This document shows, piece by piece, positions 9,686 through 17,930 of a stretch of 64,000 bases of DNA. The stretch lies in the NCBI RefSeq assembly GCF_902859805.1, contig NZ_CADIKC010000003.1, positions 124,001 to 188,000 of the forward strand, given 5' to 3'. This DNA comes from Paraburkholderia sediminicola (GTDB taxonomy: Bacteria > Pseudomonadota > Gammaproteobacteria > Burkholderiales > Burkholderiaceae). Made by a program: the position numbers and the translations under genes. Under the pieces are notes generated by a model that was not told the origin of the DNA, searched no databases, and saw nothing but the letters and a program-made list of their open reading frames with translations. How positions within the stretch are numbered: the first letter of the stretch is position 1; each line of letters begins with the position of its first letter.

Positions 9686-11008
9686 ATGAAACCAGCTACA
9701 AAATCCGCGCTGAAGGCGGTCAGTGCCGGCGCTGTCGCATGCTTTGCGTTGCACGCTCAGGCGGGTACGGTGACCATCGCCACCTTGAACAATCCGGACA
9801 TGATCGAGTTGAAGAAGCTCTCGCCCGCCTTCGAGCAGGCGAATCCGGATATCAAGCTCAACTGGGTGATTCTCGAAGAAAACGTGCTGCGCCAGCGCGC
9901 TACCACCGACATCACGACCGGCAGCGGCCAGTTCGACGTGATGACGATCGGCGCGTACGAAACGCCGCAATGGGGCAAGCGCGGCTGGCTTACGCCGCTC
10001 ACCAATCTGCCCGCTGATTACGATCTGAACGACGTCGTGAAGACGGCCCGCGACGGCCTCTCGAGCGGTGGCCAGTTGTATGCGCTGCCGTTCTACGTCG
10101 AAAGTTCCATGACGTATTACCGCAAAGATCTGTTCGCGGCCAAGGGCCTGAAAATGCCCGATCAGCCGACCTACGACCAGATCGCGCAATTCGCCGACAA
10201 ACTCACCGACAAAGCCAACGGCATGTACGGCATCTGCCTGCGCGGCAAGGCCGGCTGGGGCGAGAACATGGCGTATGGCACGACGGTGGTGAACACCTTC
10301 GGCGGCCGCTGGTTCGACGAGAAGTGGCAGGCGCAGCTGACGTCGCCGGAATGGAAGAAGGCGATGACGTTCTACGTCGATCTGCTGAAGAAAGACGGCC
10401 CTCCGGGAGCCAGCTCGAACGGCTTCAACGAAAACCTGACGCTGATGTCCTCGGGCAAGTGCGCGATGTGGATCGACGCAACGGTGGCGGCCGGCATGCT
10501 CTACAACAAGCAGCAGTCGCAGATCGCCGACAAGGTGGGCTTTGCGGCAGCGCCGATCGCCGTCACGCCGAAGGGTTCGCATTGGCTGTGGGCGTGGGCG
10601 TTGGCTATTCCGAAGTCGTCGAAGCAGGCTGACTCCGCGAAGAAGTTCATCGCGTGGGCCACGTCGAAGCAGTACATCGAGCTGGTTGCGAAGGATGAGG
10701 GCTGGGCCTCGGTGCCGCCGGGAACGCGCCACTCCACCTACGCACGTCCTGAATACAAACAGGCTGCACCGTTCGGCGACTTCGTGCTGAAGGCAATCGA
10801 AACGGCTGACCCGGACCATCCGACTCTGAAGCCGGTGCCGTACACCGGTGTGCAGTTCGTCGGCATTCCTGAGTTCCAGTCGTTCGGCACCGTGGTCGGT
10901 CAAAGCATCTCCGGCGCGATTGCCGGTCAGATGACGGTCGATCAGGCGCTGGCAGCCGGTCAGGCAACGGCGAATCGCGCCGTGCAACAGGCCGGGTATC
11001 AGAAGTAA
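9686..11008 (+). CDS. Polyol (sorbitol/mannitol) ABC transporter binding protein
   Basis: Periplasmic family 1 extracellular solute-binding protein of 440 aa, of the SmoE/MtlE type. A signal peptide ends at about residue 23 (FALHAQA-GTV). The mature part begins with TIATLNNPDMIELKKLSP, characteristic of polyol binders. The ATG at 9686 follows GAAAGGAG 8 nt upstream; the longer frame from 9605 lacks a ribosome site. A double hairpin follows the gene (11020-11066), which may set higher expression of this protein relative to the permeases. Specificity could include D-arabitol, given the neighbouring arabinitol dehydrogenase operon. Confidence 0.85.
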   Translation: MKPATKSALKAVSAGAVACFALHAQAGTVTIATLNNPDMIELKKLSPAFEQANPDIKLNWVILEENVLRQRATTDITTGSGQFDVMTIGAYETPQWGKRGWLTPLTNLPADYDLNDVVKTARDGLSSGGQLYALPFYVESSMTYYRKDLFAAKGLKMPDQPTYDQIAQFADKLTDKANGMYGICLRGKAGWGENMAYGTTVVNTFGGRWFDEKWQAQLTSPEWKKAMTFYVDLLKKDGPPGASSNGFNENLTLMSSGKCAMWIDATVAAGMLYNKQQSQIADKVGFAAAPIAVTPKGSHWLWAWALAIPKSSKQADSAKKFIAWATSKQYIELVAKDEGWASVPPGTRHSTYARPEYKQAAPFGDFVLKAIETADPDHPTLKPVPYTGVQFVGIPEFQSFGTVVGQSISGAIAGQMTVDQALAAGQATANRAVQQAGYQK

Positions 11009-11019
11009 AGCGGAAGCCA

Positions 11020-11066
11020 GCCACATGAGTCTTGTGGCACGCGCCGGCTGACGCCCGTCAGCCGGC
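11020..11066 (+). repeat. Intercistronic double stem-loop
   Basis: Two adjacent hairpins lie between the binding-protein gene and the first permease gene. The first is GCCACA-TGAGTCT-TGTGGC (11020-11038). The second is GCCGGCTGACG-CC-CGTCAGCCGGC (11043-11066), a perfect 11-bp stem. No U-tract follows, so they are more likely mRNA-stabilising or partial-termination structures than full terminators. Confidence 0.6.
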
Positions 11067-11197
11067 CCACGCAGCACAGCGGGCCGTCCCCGCCGCGTGG
11101 GCACCGCGACATCGCATCGCGTCACGGTAGCCAGGCGGTTTATGCGATCACGGCGGATAAAGCGCCGGCCCGCGCATTACCGAACAGGTGGTCAATC

Positions 11198-12133
11198 ATG
11201 CGTCCTTTACGCCTGCCTCTTATGCACGCCCATCCCCAAACAGAGAAAGAACGCGAAACCCGCAAAGCCAATTCGGCCCGCTGGCTCGTGACGCCCTCAG
11301 TCGCCGTGCTCGTACTGTGGATGGCGATTCCGCTGGCGATGACGATCTGGTTTTCGTTTTCGCGCTACAACCTGCTGAATCCGGATCTGAAAGGCTTCGC
11401 CGGTTTCGATAACTACAAGTATCTCGCGGGCGATCCGTCGTTCGGACCGTCGATCGGTCACACGCTCGAGTTGATCATCTCGGTGCTGGTGATCACGGTG
11501 GTCGGCGGCGTGTTGATGGCGATTCTGTTCGACCGTAAGTTCTACGGCCAGGGCATTGCGCGGCTACTGGCGATCGCACCTTTCTTCGTGATGCCGACGG
11601 TTAGCGCGCTGATCTGGAAGAACATGATCCTGCATCCGGTGTATGGGCTGATTGCGCAGGGCATGCGCGCAATCGGCATGCAGCCGATCGACTGGTTCGC
11701 CGAGTACCCGCTTACTGCCGTGATCATGATCGTCGCCTGGCAGTGGTTGCCGTTCGCGTTCCTGATTCTGTTCACCGCGATCCAGTCGCTCGATCAGGAG
11801 CAGAAGGAAGCGGCGCGTATCGACGGCGCGGGTCCGTTCTCGATGTTCTTCTACATCACGCTGCCTCACCTGAAACGGGCGATCGCGGTGGTGGTGATGA
11901 TGGAGACGATTTTCCTGCTGTCGATCTTCGCCGAAATCTATACGACCACAGGCGGCGGTCCGGGCACCGCGACCACCAATCTGTCGTACCTGATCTATTC
12001 GCTGGGCCTGCAACAGTTCGACGTCGGTCTCGCTTCGGCGGGCGGCATTCTGGCTGTCGTGCTGGCTAACATCGTGTCGTTCTTCCTTGTGCGGATGCTC
12101 GCGAAGAACCTGAAAGGGGAGTACGAAAAATGA
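11198..12133 (+). CDS. Polyol ABC transporter permease (SmoF/MtlF type)
   Basis: Inner-membrane subunit of the polyol importer, 311 aa, with about six transmembrane segments and the binding-protein-dependent permease domain. The EAA loop EAARIDGAGPFSMFFYITLP lies near residue 205 and contacts the ATPase. The ATG at 11198 has AGGTGG 6 nt upstream; the in-frame ATG at 11222 (MHAHPQTEKE) is an alternative that gives a more typical cytoplasmic N-terminus. The stop overlaps the next permease start by 4 nt. Confidence 0.87.
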   Translation: MRPLRLPLMHAHPQTEKERETRKANSARWLVTPSVAVLVLWMAIPLAMTIWFSFSRYNLLNPDLKGFAGFDNYKYLAGDPSFGPSIGHTLELIISVLVITVVGGVLMAILFDRKFYGQGIARLLAIAPFFVMPTVSALIWKNMILHPVYGLIAQGMRAIGMQPIDWFAEYPLTAVIMIVAWQWLPFAFLILFTAIQSLDQEQKEAARIDGAGPFSMFFYITLPHLKRAIAVVVMMETIFLLSIFAEIYTTTGGGPGTATTNLSYLIYSLGLQQFDVGLASAGGILAVVLANIVSFFLVRMLAKNLKGEYEK

Positions 12134-13005
12134 GCCACGTTGCCTCTACCTCTGCGTCGGGCACGGCGCCCATGACCGTGCCGGCCAAGTCGCCGTTCGC
12201 CGCGATTCGGCGCGGCATTCCCGGCGTGATCGCCTGGCTCGTCGCGTTGCTGCTGTTCTTCCCGATCTTCTGGATGACGATCACCGCGTTCAAGACGGAG
12301 CAACAGGCGTATTCGTCGTCGCTGTTTTTCATCCCGACGCTCGATAGCTTCCGCGAGGTGTTCGCGCGCAGCAATTACTTTTCGTTCGCGTGGAATTCGA
12401 TCCTGATCTCGGCGGGCGTCACGGTGCTGTGCCTGATTCTCGCCGTGCCGGCCGCGTACGCGATGGCCTTCTTTCCGACGCGCCGCACGCAGAAAGTCCT
12501 GCTGTGGATGCTGTCGACCAAGATGATGCCGTCGGTCGGCGTGCTGGTGCCGATCTATCTGTTGTGGAAGAACAGTGGCCTGCTCGATTCGGTGTCCGGT
12601 CTGGTGATCGTCTACACGCTGATCAACCTGCCGATTGCGGTGTGGATGTCGTTCACGTACTTCGCGGAAATTCCGCGCGACATTCTCGAAGCAGGCCGGA
12701 TCGACGGCGCGGCGACGTGGCAGGAAATCGTTTATCTGCTGATGCCGATGTCGCTGCCGGGGCTGGCCTCCACCGCGCTGCTGCTGGTGATCCTGTCGTG
12801 GAACGAAGCGTTCTGGAGCATCAACCTGTCGAGTTCGAACGCCGCGCCGCTGACTGTGTTCATTGCGTCGTATTCGAGTCCTGAAGGCTTGTTCTGGGCC
12901 AAGCTCTCCGCTGCTTCACTGCTTGCGGTTGCGCCGATCCTGATCGTCGGCTGGCTGTCGCAGAAGCAACTGGTGCGCGGCCTTACCTTTGGGGCGGTCA
13001 AATGA
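12130..13005 (+). CDS. Polyol ABC transporter permease (SmoG/MtlG type)
   Basis: Second membrane subunit of the importer, 291 aa, MalG-like. The first transmembrane segment is near residues 30-55 (IAWLVALLLFFPIFWMTITA). The EAA loop EAGRIDGAATWQEIVYLLMP is near residue 190. Translation is coupled to the upstream permease by ATGA and to the downstream HAD gene by another ATGA, so the three are made together. Confidence 0.88.
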   Translation: MSHVASTSASGTAPMTVPAKSPFAAIRRGIPGVIAWLVALLLFFPIFWMTITAFKTEQQAYSSSLFFIPTLDSFREVFARSNYFSFAWNSILISAGVTVLCLILAVPAAYAMAFFPTRRTQKVLLWMLSTKMMPSVGVLVPIYLLWKNSGLLDSVSGLVIVYTLINLPIAVWMSFTYFAEIPRDILEAGRIDGAATWQEIVYLLMPMSLPGLASTALLLVILSWNEAFWSINLSSSNAAPLTVFIASYSSPEGLFWAKLSAASLLAVAPILIVGWLSQKQLVRGLTFGAVK

Positions 13006-13703
13006 CCGCAGGTACGACAGTAGGTCACTTTGCGCTGATCTGCGATTGCGACGGCGTGCTGATCGACAGCGAAGCCGTGGCCGCGCACATGCTGGTGCAC
13101 GAACTCGAGGCGCGCTGGCCCGATGCCGATGTCGAGCCTGTGGTGCTGCCGCTGCTTGGCTTGCGCATTGAAACGGTGCTGCAGGGCACGGCGGCGAAAC
13201 TGGGCAAGAGCCTCAGCGTCGAGGATATCGAGGCGATCCGCCGGGCGGTGGAAGCAGCCGCGATGCAGGCGCCGGCGGTCGTTGGCATCGAGGTTGCGCT
13301 CGCGCAGGTGCCGCTCACCAAGGCATGCGCGAGCAACAGTTTCCGGCCGTATGTGGAGAACGTGCTGGCGCGCACGGGCCTCGTGAAGTTCTTCGGCAAC
13401 CGGCTTTTCTGCGCCGATGCGGTGCCGAATCCGAAGCCCGCGCCTGATGTCTATCTCGCCGCAGCGCAGGGTCTCGGCCTCGCGCCGTCCGCCTGCCTCG
13501 TGGTGGAAGACAGCGTGACGGGCGTGACGGCGGCAACCGCGGCGGGCATGACGGTGCTGGGCTTTATCGGCGGCGGTCATGCGAGCGACGCACAGATCGA
13601 CGCGTTGCATGCGGCGGGTGCGCGGACTGTGTTCGACGACATGCTGCAGTTGCCGGACCTGGTCGCGCAATGGACGCTGAGCGCGACGGCGGCGACGCCG
13701 TAA
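13002..13703 (+). CDS. HAD-family sugar phosphatase or phosphomutase
   Basis: Haloacid dehalogenase superfamily protein of 233 aa, beta-phosphoglucomutase/phosphatase subgroup. Motif I is DCDGVLIDSE near residue 14, with the nucleophile and acid Asp separated by one residue. Motif II is ASNS near residue 110, the motif III lysine is in NPKPAPDVY, and motif IV is VVEDSVTGV near residue 168. It overlaps the permease gene by 4 nt and precedes the ATPase, so it belongs to the polyol operon. It may remove phosphate from sugar phosphates formed from the imported polyols. The substrate is not deducible. No fructokinase gene is present in the operon. Confidence 0.8.
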   Translation: MTAGTTVGHFALICDCDGVLIDSEAVAAHMLVHELEARWPDADVEPVVLPLLGLRIETVLQGTAAKLGKSLSVEDIEAIRRAVEAAAMQAPAVVGIEVALAQVPLTKACASNSFRPYVENVLARTGLVKFFGNRLFCADAVPNPKPAPDVYLAAAQGLGLAPSACLVVEDSVTGVTAATAAGMTVLGFIGGGHASDAQIDALHAAGARTVFDDMLQLPDLVAQWTLSATAATP

Positions 13704-13773
13704 GGGCGGCCGCGTTGGCGCAGCACCTGGATAAACGAATTAACGCAGCAAGAGCAACACACGGAGACACATC

Positions 13774-14883
13774 ATGGCAAGCGTAACTCTGCGCAACATC
13801 CGAAAAGCCTACGACGACAACGAAGTGATGCGGGACATCAACCTCGACATCCTGGACGGCGAATTCGTCGTCTTCGTGGGTCCGAGCGGTTGCGGTAAAT
13901 CGACGCTGATGCGGATGATCGCCGGCCTCGAAGACATCAGCGGCGGCGATCTGACCATCGACGGCACACGCGTGAACGACGTACCGCCCGCGAAGCGCGG
14001 CATCGCGATGGTGTTCCAGTCGTACGCGCTGTATCCGCACATGACGCTGTACGACAACATGGCGTTCGGCCTGAAACTCGCCGGCACCAAGAAGCCCGAA
14101 ATCGACGCCGCCGTGCGCAACGCGGCGAAGATCCTGCACATCGACCATCTGCTCGACCGCAAGCCGAAGCAGCTTTCCGGCGGCCAGCGCCAGCGTGTTG
14201 CAATCGGCCGCGCGATTACGCGCAAGCCGAAGGTGTTCCTGTTCGACGAGCCACTGTCGAATCTCGACGCCGCGCTGCGCGTGAAGATGCGCCTCGAATT
14301 CGCGCGTCTGCACGACGAGCTGAAGACCACCATGATTTACGTGACGCACGATCAGGTCGAGGCCATGACGCTCGCCGACAAGATCGTGGTGCTGTCGGCG
14401 GGCAATGTGGAGCAGGTCGGCAGCCCGACCATGCTGTATCACGCGCCGGCCAATCGCTTCGTCGCTGGCTTCATCGGTTCGCCGAAGATGAACTTTATGG
14501 AAGGTGTCGTGCAGTCCGTCACGCACGACGGTGTCACCGTGCGTTACGAATCCGGCGAGACTCAGCGCGTCGCGGTGGAGCCAGGCGCGGTGAAACAGGG
14601 CGACAAGGTGACAGTTGGCATTCGCCCGGAGCATCTGCATGTGGGAATGACCGACGACGGCGTGTCGGCGAAAACCATGGCGGTCGAATCGCTTGGCGAT
14701 GCAGCGTATCTGTATGCGGAATCGAGCGTGGCGCCGGATGGCATGATCGCCCGCATTCCGCCGCTCGAGCGGCACAGCAAGGGTGAAACGCAAAAGCTCG
14801 GCGCCACACCTGAGCACTGTCATTTATTCGACAGCGAAGGGAAAGCCTTCCAGCGTAAGATCGTGGAAGTGCTCGCCGCGTGA
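13774..14883 (+). CDS. Polyol ABC transporter ATP-binding protein (SmoK/MtlK type)
   Basis: MalK/UgpC-family ATPase of 369 aa that powers the polyol importer. Walker [10 protein letters not shown] is near residue 37, signature LSGGQRQR near residue 134 and Walker [14 protein letters not shown] near residue 155. A switch histidine is in YVTHDQ near residue 191. A C-terminal regulatory TOBE region follows ([11 protein letters not shown]). GGAGAC sits 8 nt before the ATG. It closes the transport operon after a 70-nt gap. Confidence 0.9.
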   Translation: MASVTLRNIRKAYDDNEVMRDINLDILDGEFVVFVGPSGCGKSTLMRMIAGLEDISGGDLTIDGTRVNDVPPAKRGIAMVFQSYALYPHMTLYDNMAFGLKLAGTKKPEIDAAVRNAAKILHIDHLLDRKPKQLSGGQRQRVAIGRAITRKPKVFLFDEPLSNLDAALRVKMRLEFARLHDELKTTMIYVTHDQVEAMTLADKIVVLSAGNVEQVGSPTMLYHAPANRFVAGFIGSPKMNFMEGVVQSVTHDGVTVRYESGETQRVAVEPGAVKQGDKVTVGIRPEHLHVGMTDDGVSAKTMAVESLGDAAYLYAESSVAPDGMIARIPPLERHSKGETQKLGATPEHCHLFDSEGKAFQRKIVEVLAA

Positions 14884-14955
14884 GTATGTGATTGGGAAAG
14901 CGGTGGGCGCGCCGCTTTCCGTTCGGTCACGTTTATTCACGCCCAGGAAACGTTC

Positions 14956-15252
14956 ATGCCCGCCTACGTCGTCATCACGCGCGAGAAAACGCTCGACCCC
15001 GCCAAACTGGAAGAATACAAACAGAACGCGCCCGCAGTCTTCGAGAAGCATGCCGTCATGGTGCTCGCGAGCCACGGACAGAAAGAAGTGGTGGAGGGGC
15101 CGCCGATCGACGAAATCCTGATCCTCGAGTTCCCCAGTTACGACGAAGCGATCGCGTGGTATCGCAGCCCGGCGTATCAGGCGGTCAGCAAGACGCGCCT
15201 GCAGGGCGGCGAGTACCGCATCATCATCACGGAAGGGCTGCCGGTGTTGTAA
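14956..15252 (+). CDS. DUF1330 domain protein
   Basis: Small 98-aa protein of the DUF1330 family, a ferredoxin-like alpha+beta fold of the dimeric alpha-beta barrel superfamily. No catalytic role is established. Family features are the start MPAYVVITRE, the central LILEFPSYDEAIAWYRSPAYQ-like stretch around residues 55-75, and a final beta strand. AGGAAA lies upstream of the ATG. It follows the ABC ATPase by 72 nt and may be read through from that operon. It is convergent with the SorC-family regulator. Confidence 0.83.
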   Translation: MPAYVVITREKTLDPAKLEEYKQNAPAVFEKHAVMVLASHGQKEVVEGPPIDEILILEFPSYDEAIAWYRSPAYQAVSKTRLQGGEYRIIITEGLPVL

Positions 15253-15303
15253 AGGCGGTGGGCCGCTTCTAGACCAGGCCTCCAAGCCCTGCCTGCAGAC
15301 CTT

Positions 15304-16257
15304 TTAAGCCACGGCTTCGAGCGCTGCCCGCGCACACAGCTCGTCAGTCACCAGTCCCGACAGCCAGCCACCTTTAAGCACCGCAATCAGCGCCTCGCGC
15401 TTGCGTTCACCGCCGGCAAAACCGATGGTGGGGCGCCGCGGCGGCGAATCGAGCGCAATGCTGGTGACGCGCCGGCCGGTCGGCGATTCGACGTGCGCGC
15501 CGGCCGCGTCGATCGGCAGGCCGAGCATTTCGGCCACTGCGCGGTTCTGCATCAACTCCTTCACTTCCGCGGAGGTGATGAAGCCGTCTTCGTGCAACGG
15601 ACATTTCGGCCCGATATTGCCGACGCCGACGAACGCGACATCCGCCTTGGCCAATAGCGATTCGACGATCCGGTAGAGCCGGTGATTGCACCACTGCGCG
15701 CGTTCGGCCTCGCTATCGGCGAGCAAGGGCGCGGGCAGCAGAAAATGCTTGCCGCCGGTCTTCTCCGAAATGTGCAGCGCGACGTCGTAGCGGTTCGAGG
15801 AGCCGTCCTGGGCGATCGCCCCGACCATCGATACCAACCGGTGCTGCGGACGCTCCAGCTGCGCGATCTGATCGACAGCGGCCTTCAGCGTACGGCCGCT
15901 GCCCACGGCGACCACCATCGGCTTTTCTTCGCTGAGATAGCGCTCCATGATCTGCGCCCCGGCCACGGCCAGCTTGCGATCGACTTCCTCCGAAGTATCG
16001 CTGTCGATCGGTACGACTTCGCACATACTCAGGCCGTAGCGTTTCGAGAGTTGATCGGCGAGCGCCAGGCAATCGGCCAGTTTGTGATCGACGCGCACGC
16101 GAATCAGGTTCTTTTCCACCGCGAAGGCAACCAGCCGCTGCGCGACCGGGCGCGACACCTGCAGTTTCTCGGCGATCTCGTTCTGGGTGTTGCCGGCGAC
16201 GTAGTAAAGCCACGCGGCGCGGGTAGCAAGGTCTAATTTTTCTGTGGACTTGGGCAC
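15304..16257 (-). CDS. SorC-family transcriptional regulator of polyol genes
   Basis: Effector-sensing DNA-binding protein of about 317 aa. The N-terminal helix-turn-helix is NEIAEKLQVSRPVAQRLV (about residues 23-40). The long C-terminal sugar-phosphate-binding domain has VAVGSGRTLKAAV near residue 125 and a late GGERKREAL motif, as in SorC/DeoR(Bacillus)/DalR-type regulators. The chosen start is the GTG at 16257 (MPKSTEKLDL); the open frame extends to 16311 without a ribosome site. It is the last gene of the dalD-xylB operon and faces the transport operon. It probably senses a phosphorylated ketose and binds the tandem dyads at 8737-8767 and 19403-19433. Confidence 0.86.
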   Translation of the reverse strand: MPKSTEKLDLATRAAWLYYVAGNTQNEIAEKLQVSRPVAQRLVAFAVEKNLIRVRVDHKLADCLALADQLSKRYGLSMCEVVPIDSDTSEEVDRKLAVAGAQIMERYLSEEKPMVVAVGSGRTLKAAVDQIAQLERPQHRLVSMVGAIAQDGSSNRYDVALHISEKTGGKHFLLPAPLLADSEAERAQWCNHRLYRIVESLLAKADVAFVGVGNIGPKCPLHEDGFITSAEVKELMQNRAVAEMLGLPIDAAGAHVESPTGRRVTSIALDSPPRRPTIGFAGGERKREALIAVLKGGWLSGLVTDELCARAALEAVA

Positions 16258-16335
16258 GGTGACGGTTCGCTTGAAGTGCGCCGATGATAGCAGCCGGTCC
16301 CCGCGTCTCAACGGGAACCGGCTGTGCTTTGCCGG

Positions 16336-17817
16336 TTAGGCGAGCGGTTGCCGCGCAGGGTCGAACAGCGGCCGCACGTGGCGGTAGAGCGCGCGATACG
16401 CTTCGAGCCGGGTACGCAGTTCGGCGTGGCGTCGCGGGTTCGGCGTGAACTCCTTTTCGATCGGCGGCTTGGTCAACACCTTGGCCGGGTCGCCGCCTGC
16501 GGCCAGCCAGCCCAGGCGGGCCGCGCCGAGCGCCGCGCCGGTTTCGCCGCCGCCGTGCTTGCGGGTGGCGGTGTCGAGCGCATCGGCGAGCAGTTGCGCC
16601 CAGTAGTCGCTGCGAGCGCCGCCGCCGAGCAGGGACAGCGCCTTCGCTTCGGTGCCGGCCGCGCGCAACGCGTCGAGGCCGTCGGTGAGCGCGAGCGTGA
16701 CGCCTTCGAGCACCGCGTAGCCGAGCAACGCGCGATCGGTCGCGTGATTCATGCCGAAGAACACGCCCTGCGCGTACGGGTCGTTGTGCGGCGTGCGTTC
16801 ACCGGAAAGATAGGGCAGAAAGAGTGGCGCGGTGGTCAACGCTTCCGCTGGCAGCGCCTCGATTTCGGCGAGCAGGGTCGGTTCGTCGGTGGAGGTGAGC
16901 TTGCAGACCCAGCGCAAACAGCTTGCCGCCGACAGCACCACGCTCATCTGATGCCAGCGATCCGGAATCGCATGGCAGAACGCGTGCACCGCGGAAGCCG
17001 GGTTCGGCCGGAAACTGTCGCCGACCACGCACAACACGCCGGACGTGCCGAGCGAGACGAAGCCATCGCCCGGTTGCGTCGCGCCGATGCCGATTGCGCT
17101 CGTGGCATTGTCGCCACCGCCGGCCGCGACGATCACGCCGTCGCTCAAACCGAACTCGCGCGCCACCGCGGGAAGCAGGGTGCCGGACGGCTCGCTGCCT
17201 TCGCACAGGGCCGGCATCTGCGCGCGCGTCATGTTGCAGGCGGCGAGCAGCGAATCGGACCAGTCGCGTTTGGCGACGTCGAGCCACAGCGTGCCGGCTG
17301 CATCCGATGGATCGGACACCTTGCCGCCGGTCAGTTGCAGACGCAGGTAGTCCTTCGGCAGCAGCACGCAGGCGGTTTGCGCGAAGATTTCCGGTTCGTG
17401 GTGCGCGACCCATAGCAGCTTTGGCGCGGTGAATCCGGGCATCGCGAGATTGCCGGCCACGGTGTGCAAGTCCGGCGCGCGCTCGGTGAGCTCCGCGCAC
17501 TCCTTGTCGCTGCGCATGTCGTTCCACAGGATCGCGGGCCGCAATACGCGATCCTGCGCATCGAGCAGTACGGCCCCGTGCATCTGCCCCGAGAGGCCGA
17601 TGCCGCGAATCTGCGCGAACTCGTCCGGATGTTTGGCGCGCAACGCGGCCAGCGCCGCGCGCGTGCCGGCCCACCAGTCTTCGGGATTCTGTTCGGCCCA
17701 GCGCTGATGCGGGCGCGAAACGGTAAAGGGTGAGCCTGCGGTGCCGATCACGCGTCCATCGGAGGCGAGCAGCAGGACTTTCACTTCGGACGTGCCGAGG
17801 TCGATGCCGAGATACAT
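16336..17817 (-). CDS. xylB: Xylulokinase (FGGY family), copy 2, in the arabitol operon
   Basis: Phosphorylates D-xylulose, here the product of the neighbouring arabinitol dehydrogenase. 493 aa. The N-terminal motif is LGIDLGTSEVKVLLL, with GLSGQMHGAV near residue 78, ILWNDMRS near residue 99 and LPYLSGERTPHND near residue 340. It differs from copy 1 at many positions, for example WNDMRS against WPDTRA, so it is a separate lineage. The ATG is preceded by a weak AAGG. It lies between the dehydrogenase (113-nt gap) and the regulator gene on the same strand. A DalK/MtlY-type role fits best. Confidence 0.9.
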   Translation of the reverse strand: MYLGIDLGTSEVKVLLLASDGRVIGTAGSPFTVSRPHQRWAEQNPEDWWAGTRAALAALRAKHPDEFAQIRGIGLSGQMHGAVLLDAQDRVLRPAILWNDMRSDKECAELTERAPDLHTVAGNLAMPGFTAPKLLWVAHHEPEIFAQTACVLLPKDYLRLQLTGGKVSDPSDAAGTLWLDVAKRDWSDSLLAACNMTRAQMPALCEGSEPSGTLLPAVAREFGLSDGVIVAAGGGDNATSAIGIGATQPGDGFVSLGTSGVLCVVGDSFRPNPASAVHAFCHAIPDRWHQMSVVLSAASCLRWVCKLTSTDEPTLLAEIEALPAEALTTAPLFLPYLSGERTPHNDPYAQGVFFGMNHATDRALLGYAVLEGVTLALTDGLDALRAAGTEAKALSLLGGGARSDYWAQLLADALDTATRKHGGGETGAALGAARLGWLAAGGDPAKVLTKPPIEKEFTPNPRRHAELRTRLEAYRALYRHVRPLFDPARQPLA

Positions 17818-17930
17818 GGGCGCGAAACCTTCGTCGTTAGGGATGCGCTACTTTAGCCGCACATGGCGCTCGGTGTCATGCGCATTAAGCCTGGCACCGG
17901 CGTGTTTCGCGTGGTTCGATACTGCGCGGG

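Noticed and set aside
9656..11125. 489-aa open frame on the minus strand opposite the polyol binding protein
   Set aside because: Arg-rich with no domain; the plus strand encodes a clear signal peptide and solute-binding protein.
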